A stretch of 64,000 nucleotides of DNA, from the NCBI GenBank assembly GCA_000769715.1, contig JROS01000008.1, positions 27,118 to 91,117 of the forward strand, in the 5' to 3' direction. Both the position numbers and the translations under genes were made by a program. This DNA is from Desulfobulbus sp. Tol-SR. GTDB lineage: Bacteria; Desulfobacterota; Desulfobulbia; Desulfobulbales; Desulfocapsaceae. Below, piece after piece: positions 1 to 8,160 of this stretch (positions are counted from its first letter, which is position 1; the number at the start of each line of letters is the position of its first letter). The notes beneath the pieces are model-generated. The model searched no databases and had not been told where the DNA came from. It saw nothing but the letters and a program-made list of their open reading frames with translations.

Positions 1-2
1 CG

Positions 3-299
3 TTCCTGCGATCTTTCTGTGCCGTCCTCTTTCTCTTTCCGCTGACATTTTTTCTCGGCATGGCCTTTCCCCTCGGGATCCTTGCAACACGGGACAAACC
101 TGCTGGAACTGTGGCCTGGGCCTGGGCGTTCAATGGGCTCTTTACGGTCATCGGAAGCATTACCGCCGTCATCCTTTCCCTGTATCTCGGTTTCAGGAAT
201 ATGCTGTTATTCGCAATTTGTTGCTACATTGTAGCGATGGTTTGTTCGTCGAGAATGATGGGAAGGGAGGGAGCAAAACAGGCCGTCAAATCGGCATAA
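3..299 (+). CDS. C-terminal part of a membrane spermidine-synthase-like protein
   Basis: The reading frame is open from the window edge and ends at a TAA, so only about the last 98 residues are seen. It has three hydrophobic stretches, with a GMAFPLG motif followed by WAWAFNGLFTVIGS. These resemble the last transmembrane segments of the large membrane-embedded spermidine-synthase-like methyltransferase family, where an FPLG turn precedes a W-x-x-N-G segment. The catalytic domain lies outside the window. An ATG at 60 begins inside a membrane segment, so I treat it as internal and not as the start. Confidence 0.55.
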   Translation, partial: FLRSFCAVLFLFPLTFFLGMAFPLGILATRDKPAGTVAWAWAFNGLFTVIGSITAVILSLYLGFRNMLLFAICCYIVAMVCSSRMMGREGAKQAVKSA

Positions 300-423
300 G
301 GTTCTTTCAGGGGTGACGCACTCGCGGAGCTGTTCGTTCAACCGGTCCTGCAGTTCGAACTTCCACGACCTGCGAGCGGCGAGTGTGCATGAAGATTATC
401 GCGCCATCGCCTGAATCCCGGGC

Positions 424-1386
424 TCAGGACCGGCGGTCGACCGGCGGCGGATTCTGTGGCGGGCGCTGTGCCGCCGGATGATAATGAACGAAGACCCGGC
501 GCATGAAGTCGATCTGGCGGACAAGGATGGTTTCGATCTGGGAGGCGATTCTGTCCCCTTCGGCCACCGTGATATCGGGGGCAACCCCGACGGTGATGTT
601 GATCACCAGATAGGGGCCGAAGCGGTGCCCATGGATGTCCTCGATATGGTCGATGCCCGGGACGTCCTGGAGGAGGTCTGCTATCTGTCGGCTCAGGCCC
701 TTGCCGGGGAGGGTGTCCATCAGGTCGGCGCTGGCCTGGCGGATGATCCCGATTCCGGTGTCGAGGATGATGAGTGATACCAGGCCGCCGGCGAGGGGAT
801 CGATCCAGAGAAAGCCCATCCGGCCGAAGATGATGCCGATGGTGGCGGCGAGGGCGGAAAAGATATCGTTGCGGTGGTCGGCGGCGAGGGCGACGACCGC
901 GGTGTTCCGGGTCTGGTCGCCGACCCTTCTGGTCCACAGGGCCAGGACGATCTTGACGATGACGGTCGCCCCGGCGATCCACAGTGCCAGGCGGGAGGCG
1001 CCGAGGAAATCGCTCTGACCGCGATGGAGATCGTAGATGTTGTCGAGTGATGACCAGAAGATCGAGATGGCGGTGGTGATGACGAAGGCGCCGATCACGA
1101 TCGCGGCGATCGATTCGAGCCGGTCGTGGCCATAGGGATGTTCCCGGTCGGCCGGCTTGCCGGAGAGGCGCATGAAGATGCTGACCACCACGCCGTAGGC
1201 GACATCCGAGGTGGAATTGATGCCGTCGGCAAGCAGGGCCGGGCTGTGACCGACGATGCCGATACCGGTCTTCAGTACGGCAAGGACGGCGTTGGCCGCG
1301 AGTCCGAGGTGGACGGCGAACATCCCCCGCTGCTGTCGATCGCCTGGATCCATATTGCTCCGGTCGCTGGTGTTGCCTGACGGCAT
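424..1386 (-). CDS. Cation diffusion facilitator (CDF) transporter
   Basis: This 320-residue protein is a proton- or potassium-coupled divalent metal exporter of the inner membrane (Zn, Fe, Co or Mn). It has about six transmembrane segments. The metal-site signature LLADGINSTSDV is in TM2, the HPYGHDRLE loop follows, and a second metal pair, DHRND, sits in TM5. A cytoplasmic C-terminal ferredoxin-like domain (HGHRFGPYLVINITV) closes the protein. The ATG at 1386 follows a good GGAGGGG ribosome site. It has its own promoter (1452-1480) and lies divergent from a second, distinct CDF gene. The metal cannot be told from sequence. Confidence 0.9.
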   Translation of the reverse strand: MPSGNTSDRSNMDPGDRQQRGMFAVHLGLAANAVLAVLKTGIGIVGHSPALLADGINSTSDVAYGVVVSIFMRLSGKPADREHPYGHDRLESIAAIVIGAFVITTAISIFWSSLDNIYDLHRGQSDFLGASRLALWIAGATVIVKIVLALWTRRVGDQTRNTAVVALAADHRNDIFSALAATIGIIFGRMGFLWIDPLAGGLVSLIILDTGIGIIRQASADLMDTLPGKGLSRQIADLLQDVPGIDHIEDIHGHRFGPYLVINITVGVAPDITVAEGDRIASQIETILVRQIDFMRRVFVHYHPAAQRPPQNPPPVDRRS

Positions 1387-1451
1387 CGGATACCCCTCCG
1401 CTTGGCCCGGTGAACCTGTGTGCTGGAATTCCTCGTGTTGCCAGGAGGATG

Positions 1452-1480
1452 ATTATAGTGACGGCGCTATTGGTTGACAA
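1452..1480 (-). promoter_or_regulatory. Sigma-70-type promoter for the minus-strand CDF gene
   Basis: On the minus strand, TTGTCA (1480-1475) and TATAAT (1457-1452) are 17 bases apart, close to consensus. The predicted start of transcription near 1445 gives a leader of about 60 bases before the ATG at 1386. Confidence 0.6.
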
Positions 1481-1602
1481 GGCGAAAGATCTCGGGTGGA
1501 ACCGGCCCGCCATTCCTGGGGCGGAAGGGAGCTCGGCCGGGGTCGGGCTGTCAACCCGGTATCAGGCCTTTTTCCTGCAGCGAGGGGTCCGTCGCTGGGC
1601 TC

Positions 1603-1631
1603 TTGTCAGACGACCTTTCTTTGAGTAAATA
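1603..1631 (+). promoter_or_regulatory. Possible sigma-70 promoter for the plus-strand CDF gene
   Basis: TTGTCA (1603-1608) and TAAATA (1626-1631) are separated by 17 bases, 79 bases before the ATG at 1710. The stretch 1387-1709 between the two divergent CDF genes holds only these two promoter candidates and no gene I can support. Confidence 0.4.
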
Positions 1632-1709
1632 CCAGATAGGGGCGCGACGGCCGACCATCGGCGGGCCTGTGCATCCATTTTCCTGAACCGCTCCGCCGCT
1701 GGAGGTTCC

Positions 1710-2651
1710 ATGGCCGAACATTCCAACTCGCTGCAATCCATCTTCTATGCCCTGGGGGCGAATCTGGCGATATTCACCGCCAAACTGACGGCGGCGATCA
1801 TGACCGGATCCGGGGCGATGCTCGCCGAGGCGGTTCATTCCCTTGCCGACTGCGGCAACCAGCTGCTGCTGCTGGTGGGATTGAAACAGGCGAAAAGGCC
1901 GGCCACGCCGGAGTATCCCCTCGGTTTCGGCAAGAGCATCTATTTCTGGTCCTTCATCGTCGCCCTGATCATGTTCAGCATGGGCGGGGTGTTTTCGATC
2001 TACGAGGGCTTCCACAAGCTCCAGCATCCGGCCGCCCTGTCATCGCCCTGGATTGCGATCGGGGTTCTCGTTTTCTCGATCGCCGCTGAATCGGTCTCGC
2101 TGTGGGGCTGTCTGCGGGAGGTCAACAAGGTGCGGGAAGGACGGAGTCTGGTCCGCTGGTTCCGCGAAAGCCGGCAGAGTGAACTGATCGTGGTCTTCGG
2201 CGAAGACCTGGCGGCACTCTTCGGCCTCGTTCTGGCCCTGATCGCCATATGCGTGACGATCCTCACCGGCGACCCGTTCTGGGATGCCCTGGGCAGCATC
2301 GCCATCGGCGTCCTGCTGGTCCTGATCGCCTTCTTCATCGGCGTCGAGGTCAAGAGCCTGTTGATCGGCCAGAGCACGGCGCCCCGGGTCCAGAAGGCGA
2401 TCGAGGAATATCTTGCCTCGCAGCAGGAGATCGGCAGACTCCTCAACGTGATCACCCTCCAGCTCGGGCAGGACGTGATGGTCGCGGTCAAGGCCGAGAT
2501 GCGGGAATGCGGCGACCAGACGGAGTTGATTGCCGCCATCAATGCCATTGAACGGCGGTTGAAGGAGAGCTTTCCCCAGATCCGCTGGACCTTCTTCGAA
2601 CCCGATTGTGGCGATCGGATTGGTGACGCTGTGGTTCGTTCCGGTCACTGA
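1710..2651 (+). CDS. CDF family transporter, SLC30A9-like subgroup
   Basis: This 313-residue inner-membrane cation transporter belongs to a different CDF branch from its divergent neighbour. TM2 carries the metal motif HSLAD (in EAVHSLADCGNQ). In TM5 the usual HxxxD is replaced by EDLAA, a pattern seen in the SLC30A9/ZnT9-like subgroup. A long loop between TM3 and TM4 (around residues 140-165) contains charged residues followed by VVFGEDLAAL. The C-terminal 80 residues form the cytoplasmic domain. The start follows CTGGAGG. Whether this subgroup moves zinc here is inference. Confidence 0.85.
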   Translation: MAEHSNSLQSIFYALGANLAIFTAKLTAAIMTGSGAMLAEAVHSLADCGNQLLLLVGLKQAKRPATPEYPLGFGKSIYFWSFIVALIMFSMGGVFSIYEGFHKLQHPAALSSPWIAIGVLVFSIAAESVSLWGCLREVNKVREGRSLVRWFRESRQSELIVVFGEDLAALFGLVLALIAICVTILTGDPFWDALGSIAIGVLLVLIAFFIGVEVKSLLIGQSTAPRVQKAIEEYLASQQEIGRLLNVITLQLGQDVMVAVKAEMRECGDQTELIAAINAIERRLKESFPQIRWTFFEPDCGDRIGDAVVRSGH

Positions 2652-2681
2652 GGCGGCCTCCAGATTAAGAGAGGCCGGAGG

Positions 2682-3221
2682 ATGTACGTCTTTTCCCTGC
2701 AACGATTCGCTCGGAGTCCCGACCCCGTCAGTCCCCGCCTGGCGATCACCGGGACGGCGCTGCGGCAGGGCGGCGTCCTCTCCCTGCATTACCGGGTCGC
2801 AGGGGATATCGGCGGTCTTGATGTGCCCGGACCCAGGCAACCGGGGCGGCGTCGGCACGAATTGTGGCGGCACAGCTGTTTCGAGTGCTTCATAGGGCAG
2901 AAGACGGCGGCGGAATACTGGGAAGTCAATCTCGCCCCGAACGGCGACTGGAATGTCTACCATTTCGACGGCTACCGCACGGGCATGGTCGAGGAGACAG
3001 CGCTCCGGAGGCTCCCCTGTGCGTTCCATGCCGGTCGCAATGAGGTCCGGGTCGGGATGGAAGTCGATCTCTCCCCGATCATCCGGGAGGAGCAGACCCT
3101 CGAGCTGGGGATCTGCGCCGTCCTCGAACACCGCCACGGGGAGGTGTCGTACTGGGCCCTTCGCCATCGGGGAGCGGGAGCCGACTTCCATCACCGTTCG
3201 GGTTTTGAGTTGACGCTGTGA
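2682..3221 (+). CDS. DOMON-like domain protein
   Basis: This 179-residue protein without a signal peptide resembles the bacterial 'DOMON-like' beta-sandwich family. The recognisable core is RRHELWRHSCFECF followed by YWEVNLAPNGDWNVYHFDGYR. That family is thought to bind a ligand such as heme or sugar, but no function is proven. It starts 30 bases after the CDF stop on the same strand, so it may be co-transcribed. The GGAGG lies very close to the ATG at 2682. Confidence 0.7.
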   Translation: MYVFSLQRFARSPDPVSPRLAITGTALRQGGVLSLHYRVAGDIGGLDVPGPRQPGRRRHELWRHSCFECFIGQKTAAEYWEVNLAPNGDWNVYHFDGYRTGMVEETALRRLPCAFHAGRNEVRVGMEVDLSPIIREEQTLELGICAVLEHRHGEVSYWALRHRGAGADFHHRSGFELTL

Positions 3222-3251
3222 TGCGCAACGGCATCGATACATGGAGGAAGA

Positions 3252-3599
3252 ATGAAAAAAATCACCCTTATCGCCTATGATGGCGAACTCACCTGCTTTG
3301 CCCATGTCATGCTCTATGCCCTCGATTTCCACAGCAAGGGGTATGATGTCAAGGTGGTCATCGAGGGGGCGGCGACCAGGCTCATCCCCGAACTGGCCCG
3401 TCCCGACACGCCTTTTGCCACCCTCTACAAGGAGATGATTGACAAGGGTCTGCTGGCCTGCGTCTGTGAATCCTGTTCGGTAAAGATGGGTGCCTTCAAC
3501 AGCGCCCAGGAACAGGGGCTCCCCATCGACGGCGAGATGAAGGGGCATCCCTCGCTGGAGCGGTTTGTCAGCGATGGGTATGAAATCATCACATTTTGA
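3252..3599 (+). CDS. DsrE-like small cytoplasmic protein
   Basis: This 115-residue protein has an alternating alpha/beta pattern and a Cys-rich turn, CVCESCSVKMGA, near residues 76-87. That matches stand-alone DsrE/YchN-like proteins, some of which carry sulfur on a cysteine. A GGAGGA site precedes the ATG at 3252. It lies between the DOMON-like gene and a LUD gene on the same strand. A role in sulfur relay is possible but not shown. Confidence 0.65.
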   Translation: MKKITLIAYDGELTCFAHVMLYALDFHSKGYDVKVVIEGAATRLIPELARPDTPFATLYKEMIDKGLLACVCESCSVKMGAFNSAQEQGLPIDGEMKGHPSLERFVSDGYEIITF

Positions 3600-3632
3600 C
3601 CTTGATCGCCAGGTGCGATGGAAGGAGGAGGA

Positions 3633-4289
3633 ATGAAGGACCCGGTGCAGCACTACTGGCAGTTGCGTCTGCAGGTGGTGAAGGAGCGACTGGTCGCCAA
3701 CAACTTCGCCGCCGTCGTCGTCGATACGGCCGCCGCCGCGGCCAGGGCGGTCTGCGACGACCTCCTGCCGGCCAGCGGGGCCCGGGTTGTCTCCTATGGG
3801 GGCTCAATGACCATGAAGGCCACCGGTCTCCATGATTTCCTCAACGGTGCCGACTGCGGCTACGAGGTCATCCGTCCGGATGAACCGGGGATTGCGGCGG
3901 GGGAAAAGCTCGAACGCCGCCGCCGGGCCCTGCTCGCCGACGTCTATTGCAGCGGCGTCAACGCGGTCGCCGAGGCCGGGCATGTGGTCAATCTCGATAT
4001 GATCGGCAACCGGGCCGCGGCCATCACCTTCGGTCCGAAGGCGGTCATCCTCCTCGCCGGGCGCAACAAGATCGTTCCCGATCTCGAGGCCGCCATGCTG
4101 CGGATCAAGAACTATGCCGCACCGGCCAACGCGATGCGGCTCGACTGCAAGACCCCCTGTGTCCAGACCGCCCGGTGTGCCGACTGCCGGAGTCCGGGGC
4201 GGATCTGCAACAGCTGGACGATCACCGAGAAGTCCTATCCCAAGGGACGGATCACGGTCGTGCTGATCAATGCCGACCTCGGCCTGTAA
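3633..4289 (+). CDS. LUD-domain (DUF162) protein
   Basis: This 218-residue protein covers a full LUD domain (LutC/YkgG type), with SYGGSMTMKATGL near residue 50 and NLDMIGNRAAAITFGPK near residue 120. The C-terminus carries a run of cysteines (CKTPCVQTARCADC), typical of the anaerobe-type LUD family and possibly metal binding. The start at 3633 is chosen over an in-frame ATG at 3618 because GGAAGGAGGA sits just upstream. LUD proteins take part in lactate utilisation in some bacteria; no lutA or lutB lies nearby, so the substrate is unknown. Confidence 0.8.
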   Translation: MKDPVQHYWQLRLQVVKERLVANNFAAVVVDTAAAAARAVCDDLLPASGARVVSYGGSMTMKATGLHDFLNGADCGYEVIRPDEPGIAAGEKLERRRRALLADVYCSGVNAVAEAGHVVNLDMIGNRAAAITFGPKAVILLAGRNKIVPDLEAAMLRIKNYAAPANAMRLDCKTPCVQTARCADCRSPGRICNSWTITEKSYPKGRITVVLINADLGL

Positions 4290-4324
4290 CGGTCGGGGAA
4301 TTCCCTCGCCGATCACAATCCGGT

Positions 4325-6187
4325 ATGGAACCTGAAAAATCGCTCATCCCACCCTGGCCGGTGGAACTGCTCGCCCCGGCGCGGAACCTTCACTGCGGTA
4401 TCGCCGCCATCGATCATGGCGCCGACGCCGTCTATCTCGGGGCGCCGCGATTCAGCGCCCGGGCCGCCGCCGGCAATGACCTCGCCGCCATCGAGCGGCT
4501 GGTGCGTTACGCCCACCAGTACTTCGCCCGGGTCTATGTCGCCCTCAACACCCTCCTTACCGATGCCGAACTCGACGAGGCTGTCGCCATCGCCCATGGC
4601 GTGTGGAATGCCGGCGCCGATGCCCTGATCATCCAGGACCTGGGCCTGCTTGAGTGCGACCTGCCGCCGATTCCGCTCCACGCCTCGACCCAGACCGACA
4701 ACCGGACGGTCGACAAGGTACGGTTTCTTCAACAGGTCGGCTTCTCCCAGGTCGTCCTGGCCCGGGAACTCGGCCTCGCTCGGATCGGCGCGATCCGGGC
4801 CGCCACCACGGTCCCTCTCGAATGCTTCGTCCACGGCTCCCTCTGTGTCTGCTATAGCGGCCGCTGCTCCATCAGCGAGCAGGTCGTCGGCCGCAGCGCC
4901 AATCGCGGCGAGTGCGCCCAGTTCTGCCGCCATCTCTACAGTCTCCGAGACGGCAGGGGGAAAAAGCTGGGCCGGGACCGCTACTTCCTTTCCCTCAAGG
5001 ATCTCGACCTGTCGAGCCACCTCGGCGCGCTGCTGGCGGCCGGGGTCAGTTCCTTCAAGATCGAGGGCCGGCTCAAGGACGAACGCTATGTCAAGAACGT
5101 CACCGCCGCCTACCGGCTGCTCCTCGACCGGCTGCTCGAGGCCGACGGCAGCCGGCGGCGCTCGTCCTCCGGTCGCTGCCGCTTCGATTTCGTGCCCGAT
5201 CCGGCCAGGACCTTCAGTCGCGGCGGGACCGACTATTTTCTGGTCGATCCCCGCAACCGGCCGGGAGCGATCGACAGCCCGAAGGCGATCGGGCAGCCGG
5301 TCGGCGTGGTCGGCAGGGTCGAGCGGCAGTATTTCACCCTCGACACGGAGATGGTGATCAGCAATGGCGACGGGCTCTGTTTTTTCGACCGGCAGGGGAC
5401 ACTGGTCGGCATCAAGGCCAACCGCGTCGAGGGAGCCAGGATCTATCCGCAGGAGGCGGTGCCGCTCGAACCGGGGACCATGATCTACCGCAACTTCGAC
5501 AGCGTCTTCTCGCGCCAGCTGGCAGCCAGCAGGGACTGCCGGAAAATCGCGCTCGACCTCCGGGTGGAGGAGACGGCGGACGGGTTGCGCTGCGTGGTCG
5601 AGGATGAGGACGGTTGCACCTCGACCGTTGCCCGGCCGATGGAGAAGGTTGACGCAACGATCCCCGGCCGGATCGAAGAGATCGTCAGGCGGCAGATGGG
5701 GAAAAGCGGCGGCACCATCTTTTCCGTCCGGCAGGTCGAGGTCGCCGTCGCTCCATCGCTCCACGTCCCGGCGGCCGCCCTCAACGACCTGCGGCGCGCG
5801 GCCCTGGCCCACCATGTCGAGACCCGTCTGGCCCGCCATGTGCGGCCGGGTAGAAAGGAGGAGGCCGGGGGGGCGGTCTGGCCGGCGGCGGAAACGGCGT
5901 GTCTAGCCAATATCACCAACGAGCCGGCGCGGCGGTTCTACCGCCGCCACGGCGTGGCCGCCTTCCCCCCGGCCGTTGGCGCTGCGGAAACGGCGGACGA
6001 AGCGGTCCTGATGACCTGCCGCTACTGCCTCAGGCGGCAGCTTGGCATCTGCCCGAAGGACAACAGGGATCCGGCGGCGATCGATGAACCGCTGGTTCTC
6101 TGCGACAATACCGGCTGTTATGAATTGCGGTTCGACTGCGGCCGTTGCGAAATGCTGGTGCTGCAGACCAAAAAAGCCTCCCCTTGA
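4325..6187 (+). CDS. Peptidase U32 family protein, RlhA-like
   Basis: This 620-residue U32-family protein has an N-terminal TIM-barrel domain (ELLAPARNLHCG, DAVYLGAPRFSAR) and the conserved Cys-rich block VHGSLCVCYSGRCSISEQ ... GECAQFCRH, which binds an iron-sulfur cluster in this family. A DUF3656-type domain follows at about residues 350-480. The C-terminus adds a further Cys set (CRYCLRRQLGICPKD). The layout resembles E. coli RlhA, a 23S rRNA cytidine hydroxylation factor, and not the shorter YegQ/YhbU proteins. The protease name of the family is historical. ATG 4325 was chosen because the frame upstream overlaps the LUD gene. Confidence 0.8.
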   Translation: MEPEKSLIPPWPVELLAPARNLHCGIAAIDHGADAVYLGAPRFSARAAAGNDLAAIERLVRYAHQYFARVYVALNTLLTDAELDEAVAIAHGVWNAGADALIIQDLGLLECDLPPIPLHASTQTDNRTVDKVRFLQQVGFSQVVLARELGLARIGAIRAATTVPLECFVHGSLCVCYSGRCSISEQVVGRSANRGECAQFCRHLYSLRDGRGKKLGRDRYFLSLKDLDLSSHLGALLAAGVSSFKIEGRLKDERYVKNVTAAYRLLLDRLLEADGSRRRSSSGRCRFDFVPDPARTFSRGGTDYFLVDPRNRPGAIDSPKAIGQPVGVVGRVERQYFTLDTEMVISNGDGLCFFDRQGTLVGIKANRVEGARIYPQEAVPLEPGTMIYRNFDSVFSRQLAASRDCRKIALDLRVEETADGLRCVVEDEDGCTSTVARPMEKVDATIPGRIEEIVRRQMGKSGGTIFSVRQVEVAVAPSLHVPAAALNDLRRAALAHHVETRLARHVRPGRKEEAGGAVWPAAETACLANITNEPARRFYRRHGVAAFPPAVGAAETADEAVLMTCRYCLRRQLGICPKDNRDPAAIDEPLVLCDNTGCYELRFDCGRCEMLVLQTKKASP

Positions 6188-6468
6188 GGCAGGGAAGGCA
6201 TTGATCTTCCGGCCGAGGTATGCTGTACTGAAGCTGGATGCCGGTGATCCGTTGCGACGCATCGCCACCTGGTCCGTCAGGGTCGGCCGCCGCTGCCGGG
6301 AGGACCAGGGGGGGTGGCAATCTCCCCTGCCGGGTCGGAGATGACGGCTGCTGTCCCTGGCTCCGGCCCGGTTCCCTGTTGCGTGCTGTCAGATCTTGAT
6401 TATCGTAGGAAGATCAACACTAGCCGCGATCTATGCAGTCGGGCTGCGCCGACAGCCGGAGGAGTGCT

Positions 6469-7434
6469 ATGGAATACAAGGATTATTATAAGACCCTCCA
6501 TGTTGCCAAGGACGCTTCGGCGGAGGAGATCAAAAGGGCCTATCGACGACTGGCCCGCAAGTATCACCCCGATGTCAACAAGGAGAGGGATGCCGAAGCG
6601 CGGTTCAAGGAAATCAATGAGGCCTATGAAGTCCTGAAGGACGAAGAAAAACGCAAGGCCTATGACAGCTTTGGTGCCAACTGGAAGGCCGGTCAGGATT
6701 TCCGCCCGCCCCCCGATTGGGAGCAGCGGTTCCGGACCGGCGGATTCAGCACCGGCGGGGCGTCGCCGCACCAGTTCAGCGACTTTTTCGAGTCATTGTT
6801 CGGTGGCGGCTCGAGCCGGCAGGCTCCGGAGGGATTCTCGTTTTTCGACCAGGGCTTCCAGGATATCGGACGCGACCTCCATGCGCAGATATCGATCTCG
6901 CTGGAAGACAGTTATTTCGGGGCCAAAAAGACGATCACCCTGAACCGGACGGTCGATGAGGGGGGCGGACGCATCAGTGTCCAGCCCCAATCACTGCAGG
7001 TCACGATTCCGAAGGGAGTCATCGAAGGACAGCAGATCCGGCTCGAAGGGCAGGGCGAGGCAGGCGCGGGGAGAGGGGGCGCGCATGGCAATCTCTTCCT
7101 CGAAATCGTCTTCCTGCCACACCAGATTTTCACGGTCGTCAAGAGGGATATTTACCTCACCTTGCCGATCACCCCGTGGGAGGCGGCGCTGGGCGCGACC
7201 ATTGCCGTGCCGACGCTGGGCGGCAAGGTCGATCTGAAACTGCCCGCCAATTCCCAGAGCGGCCAGAAATTGCGGCTCAAGGGCCGGGGGCTGTGCTCGA
7301 AATACCAGGCCGGCAACCAGTATGTGACCCTGGCCGTTCATGTCCCGGAGGCCAGAACGGCCGAACAGAAGGAACTGTATCTGCGGATGGCGCAACTGAT
7401 GCCCTTCAATCCCCGGTCCGGTCTGGGAGGATAA
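6469..7434 (+). CDS. cbpA: DnaJ-like co-chaperone, CbpA type
   Basis: This 321-residue J-domain protein acts as an Hsp70 (DnaK) co-chaperone. The J domain fills residues 1-70 with the HPD tripeptide in YHPDVNKE. A Gly/Phe-rich linker follows, then two C-terminal substrate-binding beta domains (QVTIPKGVIEGQQIRLEGQG; GGKVDLKLPANSQSGQKLRLKG). It lacks the DnaJ zinc-finger, which marks it as CbpA type. The ATG at 6469 follows GGAGGA. A cbpM homologue starts four bases after the stop. The 281-base gap before it holds no gene I can support. Confidence 0.9.
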   Translation: MEYKDYYKTLHVAKDASAEEIKRAYRRLARKYHPDVNKERDAEARFKEINEAYEVLKDEEKRKAYDSFGANWKAGQDFRPPPDWEQRFRTGGFSTGGASPHQFSDFFESLFGGGSSRQAPEGFSFFDQGFQDIGRDLHAQISISLEDSYFGAKKTITLNRTVDEGGGRISVQPQSLQVTIPKGVIEGQQIRLEGQGEAGAGRGGAHGNLFLEIVFLPHQIFTVVKRDIYLTLPITPWEAALGATIAVPTLGGKVDLKLPANSQSGQKLRLKGRGLCSKYQAGNQYVTLAVHVPEARTAEQKELYLRMAQLMPFNPRSGLGG

Positions 7435-7437
7435 GCC

Positions 7438-7737
7438 ATGATGGAAAAATATTTTATCACTGTCCTGGACGAAGACATGACCTGGGGGTTCAGCGAAATC
7501 TGCACCATCTGCCGGGTCGATCATGAACTGGTCTTCGAGATGGTCAACGAGGGCGTCCTGACCCCGGAGGGTTCGTCGCCGGAAACGTGGCGTTTCAATG
7601 CCGTGGCGATCAAACGGATCCAGGTCACATGCCGGTTGCAGCACGACCTCGGCGTCAACCTGCCGGGCGCCGCCCTGGCCCTCGATCTCCTCGAAGAACT
7701 GGAAGAACTGCGCAGCCGGCTCCGGCAGATCACCTGA
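7438..7737 (+). CDS. cbpM: CbpM-like chaperone modulator
   Basis: This 99-residue protein begins with a MerR-like winged-helix fold (FSEICTICRVDHELVFEMVNEGV) and ends with an amphipathic helix, LDLLEELEELRSRLRQI. This is the build of CbpM/YccW modulators, which bind the J domain of CbpA and block its activation of DnaK. Its position directly behind cbpA supports the call. An ATG at 7441 is an equally possible start. Confidence 0.85.
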   Translation: MMEKYFITVLDEDMTWGFSEICTICRVDHELVFEMVNEGVLTPEGSSPETWRFNAVAIKRIQVTCRLQHDLGVNLPGAALALDLLEELEELRSRLRQIT

Positions 7738-7867
7738 CTTCATGCGGATCGGAACGGCATGAAGATATCGCTGGGACGCACCAGTTCGGTGAGGCGGCAC
7801 GATCCGGGAGGGTGTGGAACAATTTTGGAAAGAAGCTGGCAATTCGTATTTATTGGAGAAAAATTAA

Positions 7868-8152
7868 ATGGTTACCTCTATTATTCTGTTGAATGTCGAG
7901 CGGTCGAAGATCAATGAAGTGGCCCAGCAGCTGGCCGATATGGAAGGCGTCTCCGAGGTGTTTTCGGTGAGCGGGACCTACGATCTGGTCGTCATCTGCC
8001 GTGTTCCCGCCAACGACGATCTTTCCGATCTCGTCACCAGAAGGCTGCTGACGATCCAGGCGATTTTGAAGACCGAGACCATGCTGGCCTTCAAGGCCTT
8101 CTCCCGTCATGACCTCGAGACCATGTTCACGATCGGGCTGGATGGAAAATAA
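7868..8152 (+). CDS. Stand-alone Lrp/AsnC ligand-binding (RAM) domain protein
   Basis: This 94-residue protein consists only of the ligand-binding alpha/beta 'RAM' domain of Lrp/AsnC regulators, without the DNA-binding helix-turn-helix. The typical pattern is MEGVSEVFSVSGTYDLVVIC with the glycine-aspartate turn. Such proteins form decamer-like rings that sense amino acids or other small molecules. TTGGAGAA precedes the ATG. It converges on the acyltransferase gene with only 8 bases between the stops, so they share no operon. Confidence 0.8.
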   Translation: MVTSIILLNVERSKINEVAQQLADMEGVSEVFSVSGTYDLVVICRVPANDDLSDLVTRRLLTIQAILKTETMLAFKAFSRHDLETMFTIGLDGK

Positions 8153-8160
8153 CGGGGCTT

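Noticed and set aside
2040..5839. Long antisense frames over the CDF, DOMON-like, LUD and U32 genes
   Set aside because: The opposite strand encodes well-supported proteins; the antisense products are low-complexity.
6188..6468. CIRCE (HrcA) or heat-shock element before cbpA
   Set aside because: No TTAGCACTC-N9-GAGTGCTAA pattern is present; only a loose GATCTT/AAGATC repeat is seen.
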